DNA of 62,000 bases, taken from the NCBI GenBank assembly GCA_905221605.1, contig CAJNDS010002716.1, positions 1-62,000 on the forward strand, read 5' to 3'. Of the stretch, positions 53,636 through 62,000 are shown in pieces. Under the pieces are notes generated by a model. The model was given only the letters and a program-made list of their open reading frames with translations, was not told the origin of the DNA and made no database searches. Position 1 is the stretch's first letter. Every line of letters begins with the position of its first letter. The stretch is from Symbiodinium natans (taxonomy: Eukaryota; Sar; Dinophyceae; Suessiales; Symbiodiniaceae). A program made the position numbers and the translations under genes.

Positions 53636-55600
53636 GCGACCGGGGTTTAGGGCCTAAATCCTCGTACGAGAGTTTAGCGACGAGGGTTTAGGGCCTAAAT
53701 CCTCGTACGAGGGTTTAGCGACGAGGGTTTGGGGCCTAAATCCTTGTACGAGGGTTTAGCGACGAGGGTTTGGGGCCTAAATCCTCGTACGAGGGTTTAG
53801 CGACGAGGGTTTAGGGCCTAAACCCTCGTACGAGGGTTTAGCGACGAGGGTTTGGGGCCTAAATCCTTGTACGAGGGTTTAGCGACGAGGGTTTGGGGCC
53901 TAAACCCTCGTACGAGGGTTTGCGCGACGAGGGTTTAGGGCCTAAACCTTCGTACGAGGGTTTGCGCGACGAGGGTTTAGGGCCTAAATCCTCGTACGAG
54001 GGTTTAGCGACGAGGGTTTGGGGCCTAAATCCTTGTACGAGGGTTTAGCGACGAGGGTTTAGGGCCTAAACCCTCGTACGAGGGTTTAGCGACGAGGGTT
54101 TGGGGCCTAAATCCTTGTACGAGGGTTTAGCGACGAGGGTTTGGGGCCTAAACCCTCGTACGAGGGTTTGCGCGACGAGGGTTTAGGGCCTAAACCCTCG
54201 TACGAGGGTTTAGCGACGAGGGTTTAGGGCCTAAACCCTCGTACGAGGGTTTAGCGACGAGGGTTTAGGGCCTAAATCCTCGCACGAGGGTTTAGCGACG
54301 AGGGTTTGGGGCCTAAATCCTTGTACGAGGGTTTAGCGACGAGGGTTTGGGGCCTAAACCCTCGTACGAGGGTTTGCGCGACGAGGGTTTAGGGCCTAAA
54401 CCCTCGTACGAGGGTTTATCCTTGTACGAGGGTTTAGCGACGAGGGTTTAGGGCCTAAACCCTCGTACGAGGGTTTATCCTTGTACGAGGGTTTAGCGAC
54501 GAGGGTTTAGGGCCTAAATCCTCGTACGAGGGTTTAGCGACGAGGGTTTAGGGCCTAAATCCTCGTACGAGGGTTTAGCGACGAGGGTTTAGGGCCTAAA
54601 TCCTCGTACGAGAGTTTAGCGACGAGGGTTTAGGGCCTAAATCCTCGTACGAGGGATTAGCGACGAGGGTTTGGGGCCTAAATCTTTGTACGAGGGTTTA
54701 GCGACGAGGGTTTGGGGCCTAAACCCTCGTACGAGGGTTTCGCGACGAGGGTTTAGGGCCTAAACCCTCGTACGAGGGTTTAGCGACGAGGGTTTAGGGC
54801 CTAAACCCTCGTACGAGGATTTAGCGACGAGGGTTTAGGGCCTAAATCCTCGTAAGGGTTTAGCGACGAGGGTTTAGGGCCTAAATCCTCGTACGAGGAT
54901 TTAGCGACGAGGGTTTAGGGCCTAAATCCTCGTACGAGGGTTTAGCGACGAGGGTTTAGGGCCTAAACCCTCGTACGAGGGTTTAGCGACGAGGGTTTGG
55001 GGCCTAAATCTTCGTACGAGGGTTTAGCGACGAAGGTTTAGGGCCTAAATCCTCGTACGAGAGTTTAGCGACGAGGGTTTAGGGCCTAAATCCTCGTACG
55101 AGGGTTTAGCGACGAGGGTTTAGGGCCTAAATCCTTGTACGAGGGTTTAGCGACGAGGGTTTGGGGCCTAAACCCTCGTACGAGGGTTTTGCGACGAGGG
55201 TTTAGGGCCTAAGCCCTCGTACGAGGGTTTAGCGACGAGGGTTTAGGGCCTAAATCCTCGTACGAGGGTTTAGCGACGAGGGTTTAGGGCCTAAACCCTC
55301 GTACGAGGGTTTAGCGACGAGGGTTTAGGGCCTAAATCCGCGTAAGGGTTTAGCGACGAGGGTTTAGGGCCTAAACCCTTGTACGAGGGTTTAGCCACGA
55401 GGGTTTAGGGCACGAGGGTTTAGGGCCTAAATCCTCGTACGAGGGTTTAGCGACGAGGGTTCAGGGCCTAAATCCTCGTACGAGGGTTTTAGCGACGAGG
55501 GTTTAGGGCCTAAACCCTCGTACGAGGGTTTAGCGACGAGGGTTTAGGACGAGGGTTTGGGGCCTAAATCCTCGTACGAGGGTTTAGCGACGAGGGTTTA
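53636..55600. repeat. 41-bp satellite of head-to-head telomere motifs (~48 copies)
   Basis: Each unit has GCGACGAGGGTTTAGGG, CCTAAA(T/C)CCTCGTACGAGG and GTTTA in order, so it holds the palindromes TTTAGGGCCTAAA and CCCTCGTACGAGGG. Units differ at a few sites (TTTGGGG, CTTGTACG, TTGCGCGACG). Variant units recur with multi-unit spacing, e.g. the TTGCGCGACG form, which suggests higher-order amplification. Confidence 0.97.
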
Positions 55601-55604
55601 ACAT

Positions 55605-55875
55605 GGAAAGCCTTGAGTCTGCAATCCCGACGACGATTTAAGGGTATACGACTTTCGGCTTTGCACTGGAGGGGTTGAGGCCCTAAACCCTCTAGCGCAA
55701 GGCCGAAAGTCGTATACCCTTGAATCCTAAACCCCAAAGCCTCACGTGCAAGCCCAAAAGTTGTATGATTACCCTTAAATCCTAAACCCCAAAGCCTCAC
55801 GTGCAAGCCCAAAAGTCGTATACCCTTGAATCCTAAACCCGAAAGCCTCAAGTGCAAGCCCAGGTTTCGGCGTTT
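55605..55875. repeat. Hairpin and three ~55-bp direct repeats at the satellite edge
   Basis: AAGGGTATACGACTTTCGGC (55,639-55,658) pairs with GCCGAAAGTCGTATACCCTT near 55,701-55,720. It is followed by three direct copies of a unit with TGAATCCTAAACCC, AAAGCCTCACGTGCAAGCCC and AAAAGTCGTATACCC. The units again include CCTAAACCC. Confidence 0.88.
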
Positions 55876-56330
55876 GGAGTCGAGGGTTTTGGGGGAAGGC
55901 CTGTAAAGCACCTCCAAAACCTGCGAAGTAAAAGTTCCCGTCGGCCACTTCGTACCATTATTTTCTGTACGCACGAAAAGCTAAGCACGGTTAAGAGCTG
56001 TTTATGAGCCGTACAATAACCATGTGCGTCCACCGGGTACATGCTGGCCCCGTTTTTTCTGTGTTTCGCAGCTCGGAAGGCTCTTGCGACGCGCGTTGTC
56101 GCTGCGTCGGAGCGATTTAGAGCGCGCCTCCGAAGGAATGCTCCAGGCCGCATCTGCGCATCATTTCACGCCGTTAAACGACGTTACAGACTGGCAGGTA
56201 GAGGAAAACAAGTCCGCCGATTCTGCTTGCGTTCTGTGCGCCGGAAGCGTCTAGAGTCTAAAGCGCGCTGTCCTTTTCTGATATTGCTGTATTCTGCACG
56301 TCTCATTTCAAGTGTCTCGCGTTTGCGGTT

Positions 56331-56612
56331 ATGTGTTGCCTCAGTTGTTTCTGTATTGCCTGTGTCATTCAATTCTTCATCGCTGTTTTAGCTTTAGATG
56401 TGTTTGTGAATATCCGCAAGTCAACTCTCTACGAAACTAGCAAGATCTGGGTTTTGCTTATTGGGGGGGGGTTGTCGTTTTTGCTGTTCTTTGTTGTTAT
56501 CGCGATTGCCACTCTCATGTCAATGCTTTTTGCTTTCATGCCCCGGAGCGTGCGGCGACGACTTGGTAGCCACACTCGAATGACCCCCCAAGTCACATGC
56601 AAGTCGCCTTGA
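56331..56612 (+). CDS. Possible small membrane protein (93 aa)
   Basis: ATG-started frame. A hydrophobic Cys-rich N-terminus (CFCIACVIQFFIAVLALDVF), a short charged loop, and a second strong hydrophobic segment (LLIGGGLSFLLFFVVIAIAT) are followed by a basic tail. Two membrane spans are likely. No family is recognised. It could be an exon of a larger gene or a chance frame. Confidence 0.3.
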   Translation: MCCLSCFCIACVIQFFIAVLALDVFVNIRKSTLYETSKIWVLLIGGGLSFLLFFVVIAIATLMSMLFAFMPRSVRRRLGSHTRMTPQVTCKSP

Positions 56613-58320
56613 TGTCGATTGAAATGTCTTCAACCTCCCTGCTTTGCAGACAGGCTTCGAAATGTTTGCTCAAACATGACAGGTCACTCTCCACTTCAGC
56701 CTTGAACGATGGCGTTCGTCTTCGATATTCTTGGGAGGGGGTCGGTCCTTAAGGGGACATCGATTGCACCGAATCTGCGCCGATATCTTCGACTCGTTGT
56801 TGTGGACGCAGTTGGAATGTTAATGTGATCGATGTTCATCAATGGATAGTCCTTGGCAGCTTGAAACAGCAAACTTCTTCGAAGAAGCATGTGGAAAAGC
56901 TGCTCGCAGTCCGCCCCTCCGGTATTTTCAGCTGTCCAGGAAGCGTTTGTTGTCACCAAAGCTTTTAACACCAGCAGCGGTCGCTCCAACACCCCCTAAC
57001 AATCATGGTATGGTGTGTCCAACTTATGAGCAATATCAAGCTCACATTCCAAGCGTGATCGTAAATTTGGAAAGTCTGCACTTTGTTTTTTCAGTTCCGT
57101 CGAGTATATTACAGCGGGCCCAGCTGCCAAGCTGCTTTGCTACGCATGACAGCGCTGCGGCGGCCTTACGAGCGAAGATGGGCTACCGTCGAAGTATTCT
57201 CGTTTTTGTCCAGGTACCAGTTTGCCCTGTTTTCTCGAATCCCAGGAACCTTGAGATGAACCTATCCTGAACTCGTACCACAGCCCTCAAAGTGAGCCTC
57301 AAAGGTCATCGGATTTCGTGGTATGGCAGAGCCACTCCCAAGCTCAGCTCCATGGCATCTCCCTACGCACAGCAGGCCTGAGCCGTTTCTCGAGTTCATG
57401 GTTTAATTTAATATGGTTTACATCCCAGGGGCCAGGTGGCCATTTCTCAAAGTCAGAACTTTTCATTCATTTGAGGATGCATGTTTTTCAGTTCCATTTG
57501 TCACCAACGCTACCATTCACCTTCCAAGCAAGAAGTGCTGCAGCAATCGCAGCGATGGCGGTCAGAGTTGTCGGCAGTCTTTACGATCAGGGCGGAAGCT
57601 GGGCAAAATCTCGCCAAGCTCGACAATGACAAGTGCGGTTGCAGCCTTCAGCCGGATGCCTACACAGTGCTATCATGCACTATAACAGTGCTACTTTAAC
57701 AGGAATATTCCACAAGTGGAGATTGGCAACTGAACTCACATGTTTTCAAGAAGAACTCTGTAAAAAGCATTGTGGCGCCAATGGGCTCTCCAGTCTAAAA
57801 CACTGTCCTCCAAAAACGAAAGCGCAAACGCCGCAGAGTTGCTGCAAAATTCACCTGTGAGAAGCTTTCCTCTCGTGTGGCAGCTTAACAGCACGAACTT
57901 CATTCTCCCGCAATATATTTGATGAGACGGAGTCATGCGCTTTGTCAGTAGATCAGAATGGAATGGTCAGCCTGTTCATTAATGTCGAGATACTTTCAAA
58001 TATGGCTCCGCAAGCAAACAACGGTGGCAACATGATTCATCAGCAAATCTTCGGAATGTCCTTAACAGACGTTGGTGGGTGAGACACAGCAGAATTGGCC
58101 TGCAGGCCCACCATCCAATTTAGACCCAGTGCACCCCAGGTGAGAGGCGGTCGGGTTTTCTGACGAGACAGCGAGACGTCACTCATACAAGAGAGGTGCC
58201 TCGCGTCGAGGTGGCGGAAAGGACCGCGCAGCGGCACGAACGAAGCCTTAAACTTCTTCCGACAAAGGAGGCGGACTGGGCGGCGTTGCGCACCCTTGCT
58301 CGCGCAAGCAACCTTCAACC
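56613..58320. other. Interval with no supported gene
   Basis: Frames up to about 140 codons (56,842-57,270 plus) without recognisable motifs. No repeats were seen. Confidence 0.4.
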
Positions 58321-58321
58321 T

Positions 58322-58687
58322 TCAGACCGAGGACAAAGAGGCGACACTGATGAGGCTAGGCGAACTCAGGAGAATCGCGCTCCTTGGCAATTCGTGCCTC
58401 GGCCAAGGCTGCGTGCCACGTCGGCGACGGGCCAGTTCATGAGTATCCATAGCACGCGGAAAAATAAACATGCAGCCCTTCGACCGGAAGATCGAGCCCC
58501 CACCAGCCTGCACACCAGCCATCAGCGATGATGACATCTTCGCCGCCGCTGCGCGATTGCCAAGATATCGTAAAACGCACGGACGATCGGGTGCGGCGAC
58601 GAGGTAAATGTCATCGAGGAACGCCATGACGGCTTCGCCATCTCGGAGTTCGCAAAACGTTTCGTGCTGCGCGAGATCATGAATCAT
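58322..58687 (-). pseudogene. LINE reverse transcriptase fragment with FLDD motif
   Basis: ELRDGEAVMAFLDDIYLVAA matches the catalytic palm motif of a common dinoflagellate non-LTR RT (F-L-D-D in place of Y-A-D-D). After PDR the family reading continues in the next frame (VRAFYDILAIAQRR), so a frameshift is present. It is a decayed fragment on the minus strand. Confidence 0.7.
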
Positions 58688-58843
58688 GGGGTTCTGATGT
58701 TCGAGTGTATGCTTTCATTGAATCTTTGAAATCACGTTTTTGGACACGCGGAGGCTTTTGAAGGTGTTTCAGAAGGCCTGTGGCTCCTAGTTGATGACCT
58801 ATATATATTTCCGGTGCTTTACGTCTGGACATAGACGCTTGGG

Positions 58844-59010
58844 ATGTTGAAGACGGGACAGGGTGCTGTTCTCAGTGGTTTCCTGTTTAACATCTTGATA
58901 CATGGACTTGCCGCTGCAGTCAAACGTTCTTGTTATGGCTTTTCTTTTGGGTTTAATGATTCAAACGCTCGGATGAAAAGTTTGCTGTTCGCGGCCGACG
59001 TGGTAGTGTT
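58844..59010 (+). pseudogene. Second LINE RT fragment with decayed catalytic motif
   Basis: GQGAVLSGFLFNILIHGLAA (motif 4 type, G-x-x-Q-G-x-x-L-S-x-x-L-F-N) is followed by MKSLLFAADVVVFLQ, where FAAD replaces the usual YADD, losing the first catalytic Asp. It is a different LINE type from the neighbouring minus-strand fragments and lies on the plus strand. Confidence 0.7.
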
Positions 59011-59248
59011 TCTTCAATTGCTGCCATGTTTGTCAGAGGGATCATGCGTTGCCCCAAACGAAGCAATACACCTACTTAACCACTTAACCTTGGAAGAAAC
59101 AATGGTGATCACTTGCTTGGACGCGCGAACGCAAAATGGCAACTTGTTTGTTTTGGTCGGGGTCCGCAAACTTCCCACCTTCGCTTGTGGTGCGACTGTT
59201 TCTCGTGATCGAAGTCGGGGGGGTGAAGTGCCGAGGTTTTTTGCTGTG

Positions 59249-59571
59249 TCAGCTCGCGTGCTGCCGAGCCCGCGCAGCCCTGATTGTTTCTTGACCGAGC
59301 GCGCTAATGGCAGTCCATCGGCGCGACGCTAGCGCCCACCAGCGCCCACGGAGCTGCGAGCGCGGGCGAGTCGTCGGAGCAGTGCCAACGCCTGGCTGTC
59401 GAAGCGCCCGCCAACCTTGCGTCCGAAGACCGCCAAGCGGCAACTTCCGCGCCCACCTGGCCGCAGCTCGCGCGTCTTCTTGGCTTGTTGAAGTGCCAGC
59501 CCTGGCCTCGCATCAGCTTTTGCGCAAAATTGCCTTTGTTGGACATGTGCGCCACGCAGCTCTGTCAGCAT
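59249..59571 (-). pseudogene. LINE C-terminal fragment
   Basis: The minus strand has FGRKVGGRFDSQALALLRRL followed by an Arg/Ala-rich stretch and WWALASRRWTAISALG. These resemble the C-terminal region of dinoflagellate LINE ORF2 (V-x-G-x-E-V-G-G-R-W type). Frames change inside it. Confidence 0.5.
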
Positions 59572-59869
59572 GCTGCCTTGCCGATACGGCGTGTGACATA
59601 CGAGTGTCTGTTCTTCTGCGTGGCCATGATGTACCGTGAACCTTGGTAGTTTTACAACCTTCGGTTGTTTTGATTTATCTGATGCTTACGATGGTGTTGT
59701 TGATATTCCACGGTTCTCACACTCCTTGAGGTTTGAACGCCCGTGCGCCGGGCGCTCGCCGGGCAGCGTCCGGCACCTCCGGATGCCAACGACCTGACAA
59801 TCGTACTCGCGCGGGTGTGTGGAATACGTTCTTGCTGACGCCCCGCATGCTCCTCGCGACGCCCCGTCG

Positions 59870-60150
59870 TCGCATGTGCCTGACCTCCTCCGTGGTCGCA
59901 CGCAGACTGCAGCCTTCGCGAAGCCAAGCGAAGGAGTGCACCGAACACCACGCGCCATTTGGATGCCAGTTTCCACCAAGCCACGAGGCCGTACCAGTTC
60001 GCCCTCCGCACAAGATCCAGGGTGGATGCGCTGACAGCCCGGCCGCGGGTAAGTTTGGAGGACGATGCTCGTGCTGCTGTCGTTTCGTTGGACGGGCGCC
60101 GCCTACAATTGCTCCCACAGGCATGCTGGCCCCCGCCCATCAGTCAGGCG
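59870..60150 (+). pseudogene. LINE RT fragment on the plus strand
   Basis: DASFHQATRPYQFALRTRSR and then VSLEDDARAAVVSLDGR match the RT segment that leads into the first catalytic Asp (S-L-D-G-R). The frame is lost afterwards. The opposite strand to the fragments on both sides shows inversion or independent insertion. Confidence 0.65.
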
Positions 60151-60339
60151 GCGTTCGCGGAGCACGGTGAGGCCGTCTGCCCGGCCCAACACGCAGCCGG
60201 GCCGATGCGTGTGGCATGTGCCGGACGCGAACCTCCTGGGCTGGCTGTCCTCGGCGGGGCATGCCTCGTTCTCAGCGCCCCTCCCCCATACAGCCGCGTA
60301 GGCAGCAGGGGCGACAGCCACGCTCCTGGGGGCCGGTCA

Positions 60340-60950
60340 CCATGACAAACCTTTAGGGCCCAAGGCTGCGACCCCTGGCGGCGCGGGCCACCAGCTGAAC
60401 GCACACGTCTTACAACGTTTTACCCAGATTGGCGGAAATTCCGGTGTAGGCTTCGACGTTTCCTGCCACCAAATTCATAGCTGCTTGCGCGTCCGAGTAC
60501 GTTGAAGTCGTCAGGGAAGCGTGTGTCTGCGATTCGCCCTGAAGCGCGAGGAGCACGATCGCCTAATCCAATGCATGCCGAGTATGCTGCCTCGCATGAC
60601 TCCGGCAGCTCCGTCTTGCTCAGCTGCACAGGGCCGGGGCAAGCCTGTGCGCGACAGCGGTGAAATGCGGGAGGGAGATGCCGGGAGTCCCGCCGAGAGG
60701 CGTCTCGCCGTACATGATGTTAAATCCAGGCGGCGCCGGTTGTCGGAGCGCACGTTGGGTGCTGTTGTGTGCGCCAGCCACTGTTGGGGACCACCTGCCC
60801 ATCCGGACCGACGGCCTCCCGAGCCACACGCGCCCATGCCCGTTCCACAATCTTCGCCCCGTGAGCAAGCAGCCCGGTGCGAGTGCCGCGGCCCGTTGCT
60901 TGGGGGGAAGCGTGCAGGCCGGCTCACCGATTGTGGCCGTCAGCCAGGCC
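60340..60950 (-). pseudogene. LINE RT/C-terminal fragments
   Basis: Minus-strand pieces in several frames: QQWLAHTTAPNVRSDNRRRL and IMYGETPLGG (about 60,700-60,790), SPLSRTGLPRPCAAEQDGAA (about 60,610-60,670), and AAMNLVAGNVEAYTGISANL followed by GKT (about 60,420-60,480). All resemble parts of dinoflagellate LINE ORF2 but do not lie in one frame or in the usual order. Confidence 0.55.
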
Positions 60951-61675
60951 CCCGGCCTGTAGGCCAGCCTGCAGCCGGAGGAGGGCGTCAGCGGGCGAAA
61001 GGGAAGGCAGCAGCGTGTTTTCGCGAAAACAGAGGTTGCGAATACGGGCAAGAGCAGGTGGCTTCGTGAGCCAACCACTTTACCACGCCCCATCCGAGCG
61101 TGAGCCGAGAGTCCATTCGCGCAGCAAACTCCGATCCTGCATCTGCGCATTTCGCTCCTGGAGCAATGTCTACGTGGGAAGTCACATCTCCCCAGTGACA
61201 CGCAGATCCGAGCGAGTCACATCAACCCGCGTAAAGTCGCAGCCAAATTCTCACCGTTGCCTTTGTGCAATTACATGTCTGTTGAGAACCTAATTGTGAC
61301 ATCCATTCAGGAACTGCGCTGGCGCATGGGGCATGCTGGCACCGCCTACTTGCGCTCCTAAAGAGGAGACGCCCCCGAAAAAAGCACCGCCTACGGGTGC
61401 TCCACACCACCCCTGCACCCCCGAAACGCAGCAGGACACCCCTTTTACGAGGGAGGGGTGGGTTTTTTTCATGACAAGCCGAATCGTTCATGCAATTCCA
61501 TGCGACCGGTGACGATTTTTGTAACGTGCTTTTACGACTGCGTCGAGTAAAAGGCACATTGAACGTGGTTTTTCTCTCGTGTCACCTCGCGGGCATTGTA
61601 CAGACGGCTTCTATTAGTAATCCAGATTCGCGTTCTCACCCACGGCCGCTACGCTAGAGTAGCTTCGATACCTTG
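60951..61675. other. Interval with no supported gene between LINE fragments
   Basis: No family-like reading was recognised. Short G/C- and A-runs lie at 61,372-61,470. Confidence 0.4.
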
Positions 61676-62000
61676 TCACCAGCTTCGCACGTGGCCGCAT
61701 GGGGCCCTTTCAACGAGTCGTCGAAGGAAGTCCCCAACGACGATGCCCCTCACGCCACCTGACGGTTTTCGGATCGCGACGAGCCGGCCCAGAGTGATGG
61801 CCCTGGCTGTAGAGGCAGGGGCCTGGGCGCGAGCGAGGACCGAAACCTCGGGGTCGTCGAGCAGCAGCCGCGCGAGTTCAGCCGTCAGGCCGGAGGGGCC
61901 CGGGGCGGCGCTACGCCTAGCCCGCCTCACGTTGGCGAGGAGAGCCGTTCTGGCCGGCTCGACCGGCGTCTCGGGCTGCCACTCACGGAGGTCCTGGTGT
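61676..62000 (-). pseudogene. LINE RT N-terminal part, running off the window edge
   Basis: The minus strand reads WQPETPVEPARTALLANVRR, then APGPSGLTAELARLLLDDPE, and LGRLVAIRKPSGGVRGIVVG with DFLRRLVER. These are the opening RT motifs (P-G-x-S-G; L-x-K-P-x-G-G-V-R-G-I). Right after LRRLVER the family match is lost and a stop follows (61,676). The element continues upstream past 62,000. Confidence 0.75.

Overview
The window looks like nuclear DNA of a dinoflagellate. Four signals agree. (1) A dinoflagellate-type cox1 copy lies at about 42.6-44.0 kb. (2) Sequence matching the 3' part of the dinoflagellate spliced leader (SL), AGCCATTTTGGCTCAAG, occurs at 16,881-16,897, and a 10-nt piece of it at 19,311-19,320. 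(3) The telomere-type motif is TTTAGGG/CCCTAAA. (4) The recognisable host genes are cut into tiny exons with GT or GC donors and short direct repeats at intron edges. The genus cannot be fixed from this sequence.

Layout. 1-6,050 is a satellite of TTCCGA hexamers and TTCCGATCG-type nonamers; it resumes at 17,146-17,681 and 19,321-21,285. Two insertions interrupt it. The first (6,051-17,145, minus strand) is an 11.1-kb tyrosine-recombinase (DIRS/Ngaro/PAT-type) retrotransposon. The second (about 17,682-19,320, minus strand) looks like a retroposed, SL-bearing, A-tailed cDNA. After the last satellite block come a C-rich CCCCCTTAAG repeat and a degenerate ~65-bp repeat up to about 22.1 kb. From 22 to 40 kb the sequence is mostly single-copy looking, with exon clusters on the plus strand: a coiled-coil gene (24.5-25.6 kb), an OSM1-like FAD fumarate reductase (30.1-33.4 kb), an unidentified gene (33.5-34.7 kb) and an ankyrin-repeat gene (37.6-38.3 kb). 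40.4-41.6 kb is a GTAGGCC-rich array holding a ~198-bp-arm palindrome. 42.3-44.0 kb is a mitochondrial insertion: hairpins plus a broken cox1. 47.4-47.7 kb is an interstitial telomere array, 53.1-53.3 kb a tetranucleotide microsatellite, and 53.6-55.6 kb a 41-bp satellite built from head-to-head telomere motifs. 58.3-62 kb is a mosaic of LINE reverse-transcriptase fragments on both strands.

The most interesting unit is the 11.1-kb retrotransposon. Read on the minus strand it is: terminal repeat A1, SL-like sequence, a small helical ORF, an Arg/Ser-rich ORF whose C-terminal half resembles a PARP-like ADP-ribosyltransferase, a tyrosine recombinase, Gag with a zinc knuckle, an in-frame UGA-CUAG stop, then Pol (methyltransferase-like domain, RT with YFDD, RNase H), the B1-A2 repeat, a spacer with an 81-aa ORF, and B2. 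The three repeat copies form a split-direct-repeat structure and differ by one base, so the insertion looks recent, yet pol carries several frameshifts. The SL-like sequence sits exactly where A1 meets the body. This suggests that a trans-spliced transcript was reverse transcribed and that A1 was restored from the internal A2 copy.

Limits: all homology calls are by eye from motifs. Exon edges are approximate where intron boundaries share bases. Most long open frames in the satellites are artefacts of units that are multiples of three and lack stop codons.
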